Under the pieces are notes generated by a model. The model made no database searches. It saw nothing but the letters and a program-made list of their open reading frames with translations, and was not told where the DNA came from. Below, in pieces: positions 53,637 to 64,000 of a DNA stretch of 64,000 nucleotides. Within the stretch, counting starts at the first letter, position 1. Each line of letters opens with the position of its first letter. Both the position numbers and the translations under genes were made by a program. This DNA is from Symbiodinium natans (taxonomy: Eukaryota > Sar > Dinophyceae > Suessiales > Symbiodiniaceae): NCBI GenBank assembly GCA_905221605.1, contig CAJNDS010002449.1, positions 188,001 through 252,000 of the forward strand, read 5' to 3'.

Positions 53637-54314
53637 ATGAGGGGACTTGAGGCTCAGCAAAGGCAACCTGCGTCAAGGACCCAACGAAACAGCGGGACTT
53701 CAGTCAAACACACGAAATATGATCCCCCTGCAGCCTGCGCATTTCTTCATAAGACCCTGAGAATTGAAAATCTCACCGGTCCAGGTGAGGCTTGTGCATC
53801 AACCCAGGCTTGCTACTATAGGTGATACTTAGGGTGCGTACAGTATGCCTTAGGGTTTGGGACCGCCCAGCAACCTCCCCACACTGACCCGCACCCCTCT
53901 GCCTCACCGCAAAGCGCGGGCGTGTTTGCCGCTTCGGCTGCGACGGCTTCGGCTTCTCCTGGCACAGGCCCTCCGTCACATGGCCAAATTTCGTCGGTGC
54001 ACCGCAATGCGATTTCAACAGGCTTAAGGGCTCAAGAAGACACGTCGCAAAACCTGCGGAAGCAGTTGCTGTATCTGGACATATAAGCTGTGTCTGGCAG
54101 AACATGTCAGTTGATCGCGCCACTAGGCGGGGTATCAGGTGACAGGAGAACAGGCCTACAACGACCCCCCACTCAACCTCATTGCGTGTGGTCTGAAAAA
54201 TAGCCCGAGACTTCCGACCCAGAGCACCCATACTTGCCATACTTTCTCTGGTCGACTCAAGGGCCTCCGCCGGCGCAGCAGTTCGGGCACCCTTGGATGT
54301 CTTTGCTTTGCAAG
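53637..54314 (+). CDS. Multi-exon gene fragment, Pro/Ala/Ser-rich protein
   Basis: Exon 1 (53637-53784, ATG at 53637) reads QRQPASRTQRNSGTS and HKTLRIENLTGP and ends at CCAG|GTGAGG. After 69 bp, CCTTAG opens exon 2 at 53854, joining in phase 1. It reads HPSASPQSAGVF, a low-complexity Ala/Ser/Pro stretch, then HRNAISTGLRAQEDTSQNLR, and must end before the TAA at 54084. A third exon at 54204-54314 (PETSDPEHPYLPYFLWSTQG then PWMSLLCK, 37 codons) ends at AAG|GTCGGT; its link to exon 2 is not proven. No family is recognised. Confidence 0.4.
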
Positions 54315-55569
54315 GTCGGTCCACGGATGTGGGTGCTTAAAATGTTTGTCTGCGGGGTTGCTGAAGACTGCTGTTTCCTCTCAATTGGGTTCTGCTTGCA
54401 CAACTCTTCATATGACGAAAGGCCTTGGGATGCAGAGGAGTAGACAAATCGTTAGGCTTGAGTTTGCCATAGCCAAGAAGTGCCTGGCACAGGAGACACC
54501 GCCCGAAAGCTTTGCAGCCAACGACACGCGCGACGGTCGCGACTGCGTCTGCCTGTTGGCTGGCGCAGCCTTGTAGCTCGGCAGCAAAAGGATTGACATG
54601 CGTCAGTGGTGGGGATTCTTGGTGTGGAGTTGCGTGGGTTTGGGGTTCGTGCTGCAAGTGCCGTGGTGCGCGGGCACATCATTGCAGGATCGGCTGCACG
54701 CACCATTCTGTGGACAGCTGGTCCGAAGATGCAATGCTCCGAACACAAGCGCTCCACCCTCAGCTCTGAGCCTTCATGCTCCAAACGCTTTCCAAGCCCA
54801 TTAATTCCTTACAGCAAGAGTAACCACCCCCCTCCCACCCACCCATCCTCCATCGCCGGCTCCGATGGCGGTGCCGGCGAAACTTGAGGCAGCACTCTCG
54901 GCTCCTGTTCAGGAAGGTGATTTGGGGGATTGAGGTCGAGGCCCTTGGCCCTTGGTCTTGGAATTTCTTGGGGTTTGGGTGGGGCTTTTGGGTTTGAGCC
55001 TGTAGTAGACAGTTAAGGCAGTTCTGATAGCAAGCCTTCTCCAAGTTTCTTATCTGGAATGTTCGTCTCTCACGCTCAAGGCAGCAAGGGGCGCCGTTCG
55101 AGACTCTTGGAAATTGCAGGGTGCCCAGACTTGAATGTTGTTTACGAAACACACTAGAGATTCGAACCTTCGGGTTCTGCATATTTGCCCCCCTGGAGGG
55201 GGAGGGGGGGGTAGAAGCCGGCTGTTCTGTTGCTTGCAAACGAAACTCGAACTTGTTGGCGACCATTCTCAACCAAACCCCATTCAGTGATGGCTTTGGG
55301 CTGTTCGGCGCTGCTCAGTTCGAAAGTTCACAGTCGCTGCATTCTCGGCATGAGGAGCTGTAGTCCCTGGAGCCCGAAGCACTGAAGCCAGTGCGAAGAA
55401 TTCAGAGTGCCTCTCTGCACTTCTCCGTACGAGGCGTCATGGGGACACTGTCAGGTTCACCTTGGCAAGTTTGGACTCGCAGGACTTGAGGCGCTTGAAT
55501 TTCCACGGGCTGCCAAATGCCTCAATGCCTTGGCTGCTGATTAAACCGAAACGTTGGCAGCAGTCCCGT
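54315..55569. other. No gene recognised
   Basis: Overlapping frames on both strands, without splice pairs that agree. It may hold further exons of the plus-strand gene to the left. Confidence 0.3.
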
Positions 55570-55799
55570 GGGGCTTGGGGTCCCAGCGCGGCGTTGGCTG
55601 GAACGGCGTGGACGCTGACGACGACGACTCTTCTTCAATCGTCGGGAGCGCCAGCTTGATGACAAAGCCGCCTCAGCGACCGGCCATTCGATCCCCTCCA
55701 CTAAAACGTGCGGAAGTCCGGGTGCCCCTACTACCTTGCGACCCTACATGTGTTTGGGGTGCCCTCCTGCAACATACACGAGGGCTCACATCATTCTGA
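55570..55799 (+). CDS. Possible exon, acidic then basic segment
   Basis: A plus frame reads GWNGVDADDDDSSSIVGSAS and MTKPPQRPAIRSPPLKRAEV, ending at a TGA at 55797. The switch from an Asp/Ser to a Pro/Lys/Arg stretch looks like a disordered protein region. There is no ATG upstream and no confirmed splice sites. Confidence 0.2.
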
Positions 55800-56708
55800 A
55801 CCCCTAAACCACGCCGGGTCACCCAAGCCCTCGGCGGCCCACGCCGCGCGCAACGCGCTGCGCTGCCGGACTCGGGACTGAAGCCCGTAGCGCCTGTGTC
55901 ACTGTGTTCATGGAGACGTAAGGGTATTTCTGTTGTGGGTCTTTTCCCGCCACCCGTTCTGCTGCTACTACTGCCTACTACTCCGCAGCACTAAGTCGAG
56001 CCTTCTTGTGAACCGCAGGGATGCAACATGATGCAACCATCACGTGTGCATTTTCAAGCTCCGCACTACACACGTGTTTGCTTATAGCGAGTGTTCGGCC
56101 TGGCTGGAACCATGCATATGGCTGAAGCCGCGCAGAGCCACGCACTCTTGTCCTCGCAGAGAACGCCAGTGGGCACGCCACACCCGCTGCCAAAGGCTGT
56201 GGACGCGCTATGGGCATTGTGATCGAGACTGCCGATGAGTGCCGCCTACTTGGTGATGAATCTGAGTTGCTACAGCGATGTCATTCGCTCAGGTGTCATG
56301 AGCCCTTTAGTACCTGGTGGCCCCAATTTGGCCTTGCAAGGCTTCGGCAGGGACTGCTCCATACCCTAGCAAGACCTACGAGCTTTCACCGGCAACTCTT
56401 TTGTTGACACATGAACCAGCCCTTGAACTCAAAACCCAACTAACCAGGCTCAGTCTTGCATTACCACACGAAAGCATGTAAGAGAGGCGCATTCCGCCGC
56501 ATGCCCGCCGCACTCAGCCAAGCCACCATCCAGTCTAAAAGCCCCACCATCCTCAGGTGCTGCTTGCTAATCTGGAGGGGGTAAGGATGGCAAGGGCAAC
56601 CCCCTTGGGCCCTTGATGGAGGGGAAGGCAGAAACAAAACAGAGGGCTGTCAGCACAACGTTTGAGCTTTGGGCTGCAGTCATTGCTGCTCCGGGAGGAA
56701 AGTGGCGC
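55800..56708. other. No gene recognised
   Basis: No supported exon between the candidate exon and the satellite array. Confidence 0.35.
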
Positions 56709-56798
56709 CTGGTGCTGAACGCGGCCCGGGTCAGCGGCCCGCACGCAGTTGGCTTCGGGTTGAGAGCTGCACGGGCGCTCGGCTTGGTGCTGAAAAGC
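56709..56798 (-). repeat. Inverted, degenerate satellite unit at the array border
   Basis: Read on the minus strand, this segment contains CTTTTCAGCACCAAGCC and AAGCCAACTGCGTGCGGGC-like parts of the satellite unit in opposite orientation to the array on its right, with small deletions. Confidence 0.7.
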
Positions 56799-57510
56799 AA
56801 AGCGGGGCAGCAGCCTGCTCAAATTGCACGGCTTTCAACCCCAAGCCAACGTCGAAATTCGTGTGGGTTGCTGACCTGCACCGCTTTTCAGCACCAAGCT
56901 AACCTCAAATTTGGTGCGGGCCGCTCGCCCGCACAGCTTTCAACCCCAAGCCAACGTCGAAATTCGCGTGGGTTGCTGACCTGCACCGCTTTTCAGCACC
57001 AAGCCAACCTCAAATTTGGTGCGGGCCGCTCGCCCGCACAGTTTTCAACCCCAAGCCAACGTCCAAATTCGTGTGGGTTGCTGACCTGCACCCGCTTTTC
57101 AGCACCAAGCCAACCTCAAATTTGGTGCGGGCCGCTCGCCCGCACAGCTTTCAACCCCAAGCCAACGTCCAAATTCGTGTGGGTTGCTGACCTGCACCGC
57201 TTTTCAGCACCAAGCCAACCTCAAATTTGGTGCGGGCCGCTCGCCCGCACAGCTTTCAACCCCAAGCCAACGTCCAAATTCGTGTGGGTTGCTGACCTGC
57301 ACCGCTTTTCAGCACCAAGCCAACCTCAAATTTGGCGCGGGCCGCTCGCCCGCACAGCTTTCAACCCCAAGCCAACGTCCAAATTCGTGTGGGTTGCTGA
57401 CCTGCACCGCTTTTCAGCACCAAGCCAACCTCAAATGCGGTGCGGGCCGCTCGCCCGCACAGCTTTCAACCCCAAGCCAACGTCCAAATTCGTGTGGGTT
57501 GCTGACCTGC

Positions 57511-59700
57511 ACTGCTTTTCAGCACCAAGCCAACCTCAAATTTGGCGCGGGCCGCTCGCCCGTACAGCTTTCAACCCCAAGCCAACGCCCAAAGTCGTGT
57601 GGGTTGCTGACCTGCACCGCTTTGCAGCACCAAGCCAACCTCTAATTTGGCGCGGGCTGCTCGCCCGCACAGCTTTCAACCCAAGCCAACATCCAAATTC
57701 GTGTGGTTTGCTGCACCAAGCCAACCTCAAATTTGGTGCGGGCCGCTCGCCCGCACAGCTTTCAACCCCAAGCCAACGTCGAAAATTTGGCGCGCGGCGC
57801 TCGCCCGCACCCCAAGCCAACGTCGAAATTCGTGCGAGTTGCTGACCTGTACCGCTTCTCAGCACCCAGCCAACCTCAAATTTGGTGCGGGACGCTCGCC
57901 CGCACAGCTTTCAACCCCAAGCCAACGTCGAAATTCGTCTGGGTTGCTGACCTGCACCGCTTTTCAGCACCAAGCCAAACTCAAATTTGGTGCGGGCCGC
58001 TCGCCCGCACAGCTTTCAACCCCAAGCCAACGTCCAAATTCGTGTGGGTTGCTGACCTGCACCCGCTTTTCAGCACCAAGCCAACCTCAAATTTGGTGCG
58101 GGCCGCTCGCCCGCACAGTTTTCAACCCCAAGCCAACGTCCAAATTCGTGTGGGTTGCTGACCTGCACCCGCTTTTCAGCACCAAGCCAACCTCAAATTT
58201 GGTGCGGGCCGCTCGCCCGCACAGCTTTCAACCCCAAGCCAACGTCCAAATTCGTGTGGGTTGCTGACCTGCACCGCTTTTCAGCACCAAGCCAACCTCA
58301 AATGCGGTGCGGGCCGCTCGCCCGCACAGCTTTCAACCCCAAGCCAACGTCCAAATTCGTGTGGGTTGCTGACCTGCACCGCTTTTCAGCACCAAGCCAA
58401 CCTCAAATGCGGTGCGGGCCGCTCGCCCGCACAGCTTTCAACCCCAAGCCAACGTCCAAATTCGTGTGGGTTGCTGACCTGCACTGCTTTTCAGCACCAA
58501 GCCAACCTCAAATTTGGCGCGGGCCGCTCGCCCGTACAGCTTTCAACCCCAAGCCAACGCCCAAAGTCGTGTGGGTTGCTGACCTGCACCGCTTTGCAGC
58601 ACCAAGCCAACCTCTAATTTGGCGCGGGCCGCTCGCCCGCACAGCTTTCAACCCAAGCCAACATCCAAATTCGTGTGGTTTGCTGCACCAAGCCAACCTC
58701 AAATTTGGTGCGGGCCGCTCGCCCGCACAGCTTTCAACCCCAAGCCAACGTCGAAAATTTGGCGCACGGCGCTCGCCCGCACCCCAAGCCAACGTCGAAA
58801 TTCGTGCGAGTTGCTGACCTGCACCGCTTCTCAGCACCCAGCCAACCTCAAATTTGGTGCGGGACGCTCGCCCGCACAGCTTTCAACCCCAAGCCAACGT
58901 CGAAATTCGTCTGGGTTGCTGACCTGCACCGCTTTTCAGCACCAAGCCAAACTCAAATTTGGTGCGGGCCGCTCGCCCGCACAGCTTTCAACCCCAAGCC
59001 AACGTCCAAATTCGTGTGGCTTGCTGACCTGCACCCGCTTTTCAGCACCAAGCCAACCTCAAATTTGGTGCGGGCCGCTCGCCCGCACAGCTTTCAACCC
59101 CAAGCCAACGTCGAAATTCGTGTGGGTTGCTGACCTGCACCGCTTTTCAGCACCAAGCCAACCTCAAACTTGGTGCGGGCCGCTCGCCCGCACAGCTTTC
59201 AACCCCAAGCCAACGTCCAAATTCGTGTGGGTTGCTGACCTGCACCGCTTTTCAGCACCAAGCCAACCTCAAATTTGGCGCGGGCCGCTCGCCCGCACAG
59301 CTTTCAACCCCAAGCCAACGTCCAAATTCGTGTGGGTTGCTGACCTGCACCGCTTTTCAGCACCAAGCCAACCTCAAATGTGGTGCGGGCTCGCCCGCAC
59401 AGCTTTCAACCCCAAGCCAACGTCCAAATTCGTGTGGGTTGCTGACCTGCACCCCTTTTCAGCACCAAGCCAACCTCTAATTTGGCGCGGGCCGCTCGCC
59501 CGCACAGCTTTCAACCCAAGCCAACATCCAAATTCGTGTGGTTTGCTGCACCAAGCCAACCTCAAATTTGGTGCGGGCCGCTCGCCCGCACAGCTTTCAA
59601 CCCCAAGCCAACGTCGAAACTTTGGCGCGCGGCGCTGGCCCGCACCCCAAGCCAACGTCAAAATTCGTGTGAGTTGCTGACCTGCACCGCTTTTCAGCAC
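57511..59700 (+). repeat. Higher-order repeat within the satellite, period 972 bp
   Basis: A distinctive run of variant units (CGTACAGCTT at 57561 and 58533; TCTAATTTGG at 57641 and 58613; the truncated GTGTGGTTTGCTGCACC unit; the short GGCGCGCGGCGC unit) recurs 972 bp on and a third time 863 bp after that, the last lacking one 105-bp unit and four bases. The second copy is almost identical to the first. Confidence 0.9.
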
Positions 59701-62169
59701 CAAGCCAACCTCAAATTTGGTGCGGGCCGCTCGCCCGCACAGCTTTCAACCCCAAGCCAACGTCCAAATTCGTGTGGGTTGCTGACCTGCACCGCTTTTC
59801 AGCACCAAGCCAACCTCAAATTTGGCGCGGGCCGCTCGCCCGCACAGCTTTCAACCCCAAGCCAACGTCGAAATTTGTGTGGGTTGCTGACCTGCACCCG
59901 CTTTTCAACACCAAGCCAACCTCAAATTTGGTGCAGGCCGCTCGCCCCCACAGCCTTCAACCCCAAGCCAACGTCGAAATTCGTGAGGGTTGCTGACCTG
60001 CACCGCTTTTTTCAGCACCAAGCCAACCTCAAATTTGGTGCTGGCCACTCGCCCGCACAGCTTTCAACCCCAAGCCAACATCCAAATTCGTGTGGGTTGC
60101 TGACCTGCACCGCTTTTCAGCACCAAGCCAACCTCAAATTTGGTGCGGGCCGCTCGCCCGCACAGCTTTCAACCCCAAGCCAACGTCAAAATTCGTGAGG
60201 GTTGCTGACCTGCACCGCTTTTCAGCACCAAGCCAACCTCAAATTTGGTGCCGGACGCTCGCCCGCACAGCTTTCAACCCCAAGTAAACGTCCAAATTCG
60301 TGTGGGTTGCTGGCCTGCACCCGCTTTTCAGCACCAAGCCAACCTCAAATTTGGTGCTGGTCGCTCGCCCGCACAGCTTTCAACCCCAAGCCAACGTCCA
60401 AATTCGTGTGGGTTGCTGACCTGCACAGCTTTTCAGCACCAAGCCAACCTCAAATTTGGTGCAGGCCGCTCGCCCACACAGCTTTCAACCCCAAGCCAAC
60501 GTCGAAATTCGTGAGGGTTGCTGACCTGCACCGCTTTTCAGCACCAAGCCAACCTCAAATTTGGTGCGGGCCGCTCGCCCGCACAGCTTTCAACCCCAAG
60601 CCAACGTCCAAATTCGTGTGGGTTGCTGACCTGCACCACTTTTCAGCACCAAGCCACACAGACTTCAACCAAGCCAACATCCAAATTCGTGTGGGTTGCT
60701 GACCTGCACCGCTTCTCAGCACGAAGCCAACCTCAAATTTGGCGCGGGCCGCTCGCCCGCACAGCTTCAACCCCAAGCCAACGTCGAAATTCGTGTGGGT
60801 TGCTGACCTGCACCGCTTTTCAGCACCAAGCCAACCTCAAATTTGGTGCGGGCCGCTCGCCCGCACAGCTTTCAACCCCAAGCCAACGTCCAAATTCGTG
60901 TGGGTTGCTGACCTGCACCGCTTTTCAGCACCAAGCCAACCTCAAATTTGGCGCGGGCCGCTCGCCCGCACAGCTTTCAACCCCAAGCCAGCGTCGAAAT
61001 TCGCGCGGTTTGCTGCACCAAGCCAACCTCAAATTTGGTGCGGGCCGCTCGCCCGCACAGCTTTCAACCCTAAGCCAACGTCGAAATTCGTGTGAGTTGC
61101 TGACCTGCACCGCTTTTCAGCACCAAGCCAACCTCAAATTGGTGCGGGCCGCTCGCCCGCACAGCTTTCAACCCCAAGCCGACGTCCAAATTCGTGTGGG
61201 TTGCTGGCCTGCACTGTTTTTCAGCACCAAGCCAACCTCAAATTTGGCGCGGCCCGCTCGCCCGCACAGCTTTCAACCCCAAGCCAACGTCGAAATTTGT
61301 GTGGGTTGCTAGCCTGCACCGCTTTTCAGCACCAAGCCAACCTCAAATTTGGTGCAGGCCGCTCGCCCGCACAGCTTTCAACCCCAGGCCAATGTCCAAA
61401 TTCGTGTGGGTTGCTAACCTGCACCGCTTTTCCTCGCCAGGCCAACCTCAAATTTGGCACGGGCTGCTCGCCCGCACAGCTTTCAACCCCAAGCCAAAGT
61501 CGAAATTCGCCCGCGCAGCTTTCAGCCCCAAAGCCAACGTCGAAATTCGTGTCTTTTCAGCACCAAGCCAACCTCAAATTTGTTGAATTCACCCGCGCAG
61601 CTTTCAGCCCCAAAGCCAACGTCGAAATTCGTGTGGGTTGCTGACCTGCACCGCTGTTCAGCACCAAGCCAACCTCAAATTTGGTGCGGGCCGCTCGCCC
61701 GCACAGCTTTCAACCCCAAGCCAACGTCGAAACTCGTAAGGGTTCCTGACCTGCACAACTTTTCAGCACCAAGCCAACCTCAAATTTAGCTTTTGAACCC
61801 CGAGCTAACGTCGAAATTCGTGTGGGTTGCTGACCTGCACCGCTTTTCAGCACCAAGCCAACCTCATGGTGCGGGCCGCTCGCCCGCACAGCTTTCAACC
61901 CCAAGCCAATGTCGAAATTCGAGTGGGTTGCCGACCTGCACAAGCCACCCTCAAATTTGGCTCGGGCCGCTCGCCCGCACAGCTTTCAACCCCAAGCCCA
62001 CGTCCAAATTCGTGTGGGTTGCTGACCTGCACCGCTTTTCAGCACCAAGCCAACCTCAAATTTGGTGCGGACCGCTCGCCCGCACAGCTTTCCCCAAGCC
62101 AATGTCGAAATTCGTGTGGGTTGCTGACCTGCACCGCTTTTCAGCACCAAGCCAACCTCAAATTTGGCG

Positions 62170-62969
62170 CGGCCGCCAAGCCAACGTCCAAGTTCGTGTG
62201 GGTTGCCGACCTGCACCGCTTTTCAGCACCAAGCCAACCTCAAATCTGGTGCGGGCCGCTCGCCCGCACAGCTTTCAACCCCAAGCCAACGTCCAAATTC
62301 GTGTGGGTTGCTGACCTGCACCCGCTTTTCAGCACCAAGCCAACCTCAAATTTGGTGCGGGCCGCACGCCCGCACAGCTTGCAACCCCAAGCCAACGTTG
62401 AAATTCGTGTGGGTTGCTAACCTGCACCTCTTTTCAGCACCAAGCCAACCTGAAATTTGGTGCGGGCCGCTCGCCCGCACAGCTTTCAACCCCGAGCCAA
62501 AGTCGAAATTCGTGTGGGTTGCTGACCTGCACCCGCTTTTCAGCACCAAGCCAACCTCAAATTTGGCGCGGGCCGCCAAGCCAACGTCCAAGTTCGTGTG
62601 GGTTGCCGACCTGCACCGCTTTTCAGCACCAAGCCAACCTCAAATCTGGTGCGGGCCGCTCGCCCGCACAGCTTTCAACCCCAAGCCAACGTCCAAATTC
62701 GTGTGGGTTGCTGACCTGCACCCGCTTTTCAGCACCAAGCCAACCTCAAATTTGGTGCGGGCCGCACGCCCGCACAGCTTGCAACCCCAAGCCAACGTTG
62801 AAATTCGTGTGGGTTGCTAACCTGCACCTCTTTTCAGCACCAAGCCAACCTGAAATTTGGTGCGGGCCGCTCGCCCGCACAGCTTTCAACCCCGAGCCAA
62901 AGTCGAAATTCGTGTGGGTTGCTGACCTGAACTGCTTTTCAGCACCAAACCAACAGCTTTCAACCCCAA
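62170..62969 (+). repeat. 400-bp duplication at the right end of the satellite
   Basis: The block beginning with the truncated GCCGCCAAGCCAACGTCCAA unit recurs exactly 400 bp on (CCAACGTCCA at 62181 and 62581), again nearly identical, showing recent block-wise amplification. Confidence 0.9.
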
Positions 62970-62990
62970 GGCAACGTTGAAATTCGCGCG

Positions 62991-63700
62991 GCCTGGAGGT
63001 CGGGCCGTTGGCACAGTAGGCAGTTGGCTCCCACCGACCCTGTTAGCTCCACTGGTCCCCACTATCCCTCTTACCACCTCAAGCCTTGGCTACAGGACTT
63101 GTGGTGCTTCTTGTGTCAATTTTACAGGGGGGTGTGCAGGGTATGGGCGGTTGAGGCATGCATCTGTCCACGTAGGCCTCTCAGCCAACGAGGGGCTCCA
63201 GCACGATTTGGGGCTGTCAACAGGTCAACAGCCCGGAGCATTGTAGTCCCTAGGCTTCAGTAAACCTCAAAACCAGTCATGCAATCCTCAAGGCAACATG
63301 CCACCCTGAGGCCATACGTTGGCCAGGTAACCAGTGATCTCCGGGCAGCTCCACTTCCGGGACTGAAGCCTGTCATACACATGGCTGGGGGACCACTTTG
63401 CAGGGACTGACAGATATTCGAACACATCAACGTGTGCAAGCCTCGAAATTTGGCAGCACAGCAGGACGCTAAGGAGCATTCTCAAGTAGATGCTCTCAAA
63501 AATGCCAACAATACAGAAGGTCGCCCGCATCTCACCCAGCAGTATTCTGACCAAGCCCTGATGCCATTGGGAAACAGCACCTAGCCGTTAAGCGTTCCAG
63601 GGTTAGGGTTCCGGAGCCCTAGAGTTTGCGTGAGGACACATGAAGTAGGATTTGTCTTTCTTGTATCCCTGGAGTCTCCGAAGTATCCCCAAAAGGACAC

Positions 63701-63731
<31 letters not shown>

Positions 63732-64000
63732 CTATATATATATATATACACTCACCAATAATAACAAGGAACCTTATATACACTCACCAGTCAAAGAAAT
63801 ATAAACCCTGCTTCACATCGGCCAGCAGATGTGATAGCATTCTGCCACCGTGTTCCTGTTCCCAACAACCATCGCACCCCACCATCAGCAATGGAACCCG
63901 CTGCTTTAAGCCCTGGCAACGAATCGCAGCTGAAATGAGGCAGAGAAACAGCAAGAATGACAAAATAAGGAACAGGTTGCCAGGCAGGTTCTTGAGATGC
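62991..64000. other. No gene recognised; right flank of satellite
   Basis: Apart from a TA microsatellite there is no clear feature. Open frames of 60-90 codons overlap on both strands. Confidence 0.35.
63703..63748. repeat. (TA)n microsatellite
   Basis: About 22 TA dinucleotides with one TC interruption, followed by two CACTCACCA-containing short repeats related to those at 40960-41031. Confidence 0.95.

Larger units (their letters stand above)
56820..62990 (+). repeat. Satellite array, 105-bp unit, about 6.2 kb
   Basis: About 58 units or part-units. The consensus contains CCCCAAGCCAACGTCCAAAT, CGTGTGGGTTGCTGACCTGC, ACCGCTTTTCAGCACCAAGC and GTGCGGGCCGCTCGCCCGCA. Successive units lie 105 bp apart (for example CGCACAGCTT at 57141 and 57246). 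The two halves of the unit are related (both start CCAAGCCAAC and end GCTTT-TCA), so the unit is a diverged dimer of about 52 bp. Each full unit has a hairpin with 8-bp stem GTGCGGGC/GCCCGCAC and a five-base loop. Because 105 is a multiple of three, long frames (up to 410 codons) stay open in several phases and on both strands; there is no sign that one is selected, so no gene is called. Confidence 0.97.

Noticed and set aside
56613-57845. 410-codon plus-strand frame (and further frames up to 353 codons) as a proline-rich repeat protein
   Set aside because: The repeat unit is 105 bp, divisible by three, so frames stay open automatically in more than one phase and on the minus strand; there is no sign of selection for one frame and frequent part-unit deletions shift it.

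Overview
The window looks like nuclear DNA of a dinoflagellate, most likely Suessiales (the Symbiodiniaceae/Polarella group). This is inferred from plant-type TTTAGGG telomere-like repeats scattered through the interior, genes broken into small exons by short introns that often start with GC instead of GT, an ankyrin gene of a type I associate with these genomes, a DIRS-superfamily retroelement, and abundant simple and tandem repeats. No bacterial, organellar or viral gene organisation was seen. The species cannot be named from the sequence.

Layout. 1-11.8 kb is mostly gene-poor, with minisatellites, one intron-free multi-pass membrane protein gene (3.35-5.17 kb, minus) and a frameshifted multi-exon gene remnant (8.6-10.0 kb, minus). 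At 11.4-14.5 kb a 25-bp palindromic minisatellite and telomere-like tracts flank an intron-free Ubl-like/ankyrin-repeat gene (12.87-13.77 kb, minus). 14.5-20 kb is gene-poor and ends in a 400-bp polypyrimidine CTTCCCTT array.

20.18-26.36 kb is the main finding: an apparently intact 6.17-kb tyrosine-recombinase retrotransposon on the minus strand. It has PAT/Ngaro-type split direct repeats (A1-ORFs-B1-A2-B2), a small membrane-protein ORF, a gag-like ORF, and a pol ORF with reverse transcriptase, RNase H and a DNA-methyltransferase-like domain. The tyrosine recombinase lies in the +1 frame between RNase H and methyltransferase, over about 400 codons that are also open in the pol frame. The pentamer ATGAC occurs at both outer ends and at the A2/B1 junction, as expected of a recombination core.

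26.4-43 kb carries several small exons whose donors, acceptors and phases agree (27.4-28.2 and 39.8-40.2 kb) and weaker single-exon candidates. 43.26-48.40 kb (minus) holds a bestrophin-family anion-channel gene that I assembled from four exons with matching phases (about 330 residues). One of its introns contains telomere-like repeats, an AT-rich stretch and a 101-bp foldback element with a perfect 8-bp target duplication. 51.4-54.3 kb (plus) carries two more multi-exon genes of unknown function.

56.7-63.0 kb is a large satellite. Its 105-bp unit is itself a diverged dimer of about 52 bp, it has a 972-bp higher-order repeat, and an inverted unit sits at its left border. The unit length is a multiple of three, so long reading frames run through it in several frames; I treat these as artefacts. 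Apart from the ORFs of the retroelement, the genes show no shared pathway.
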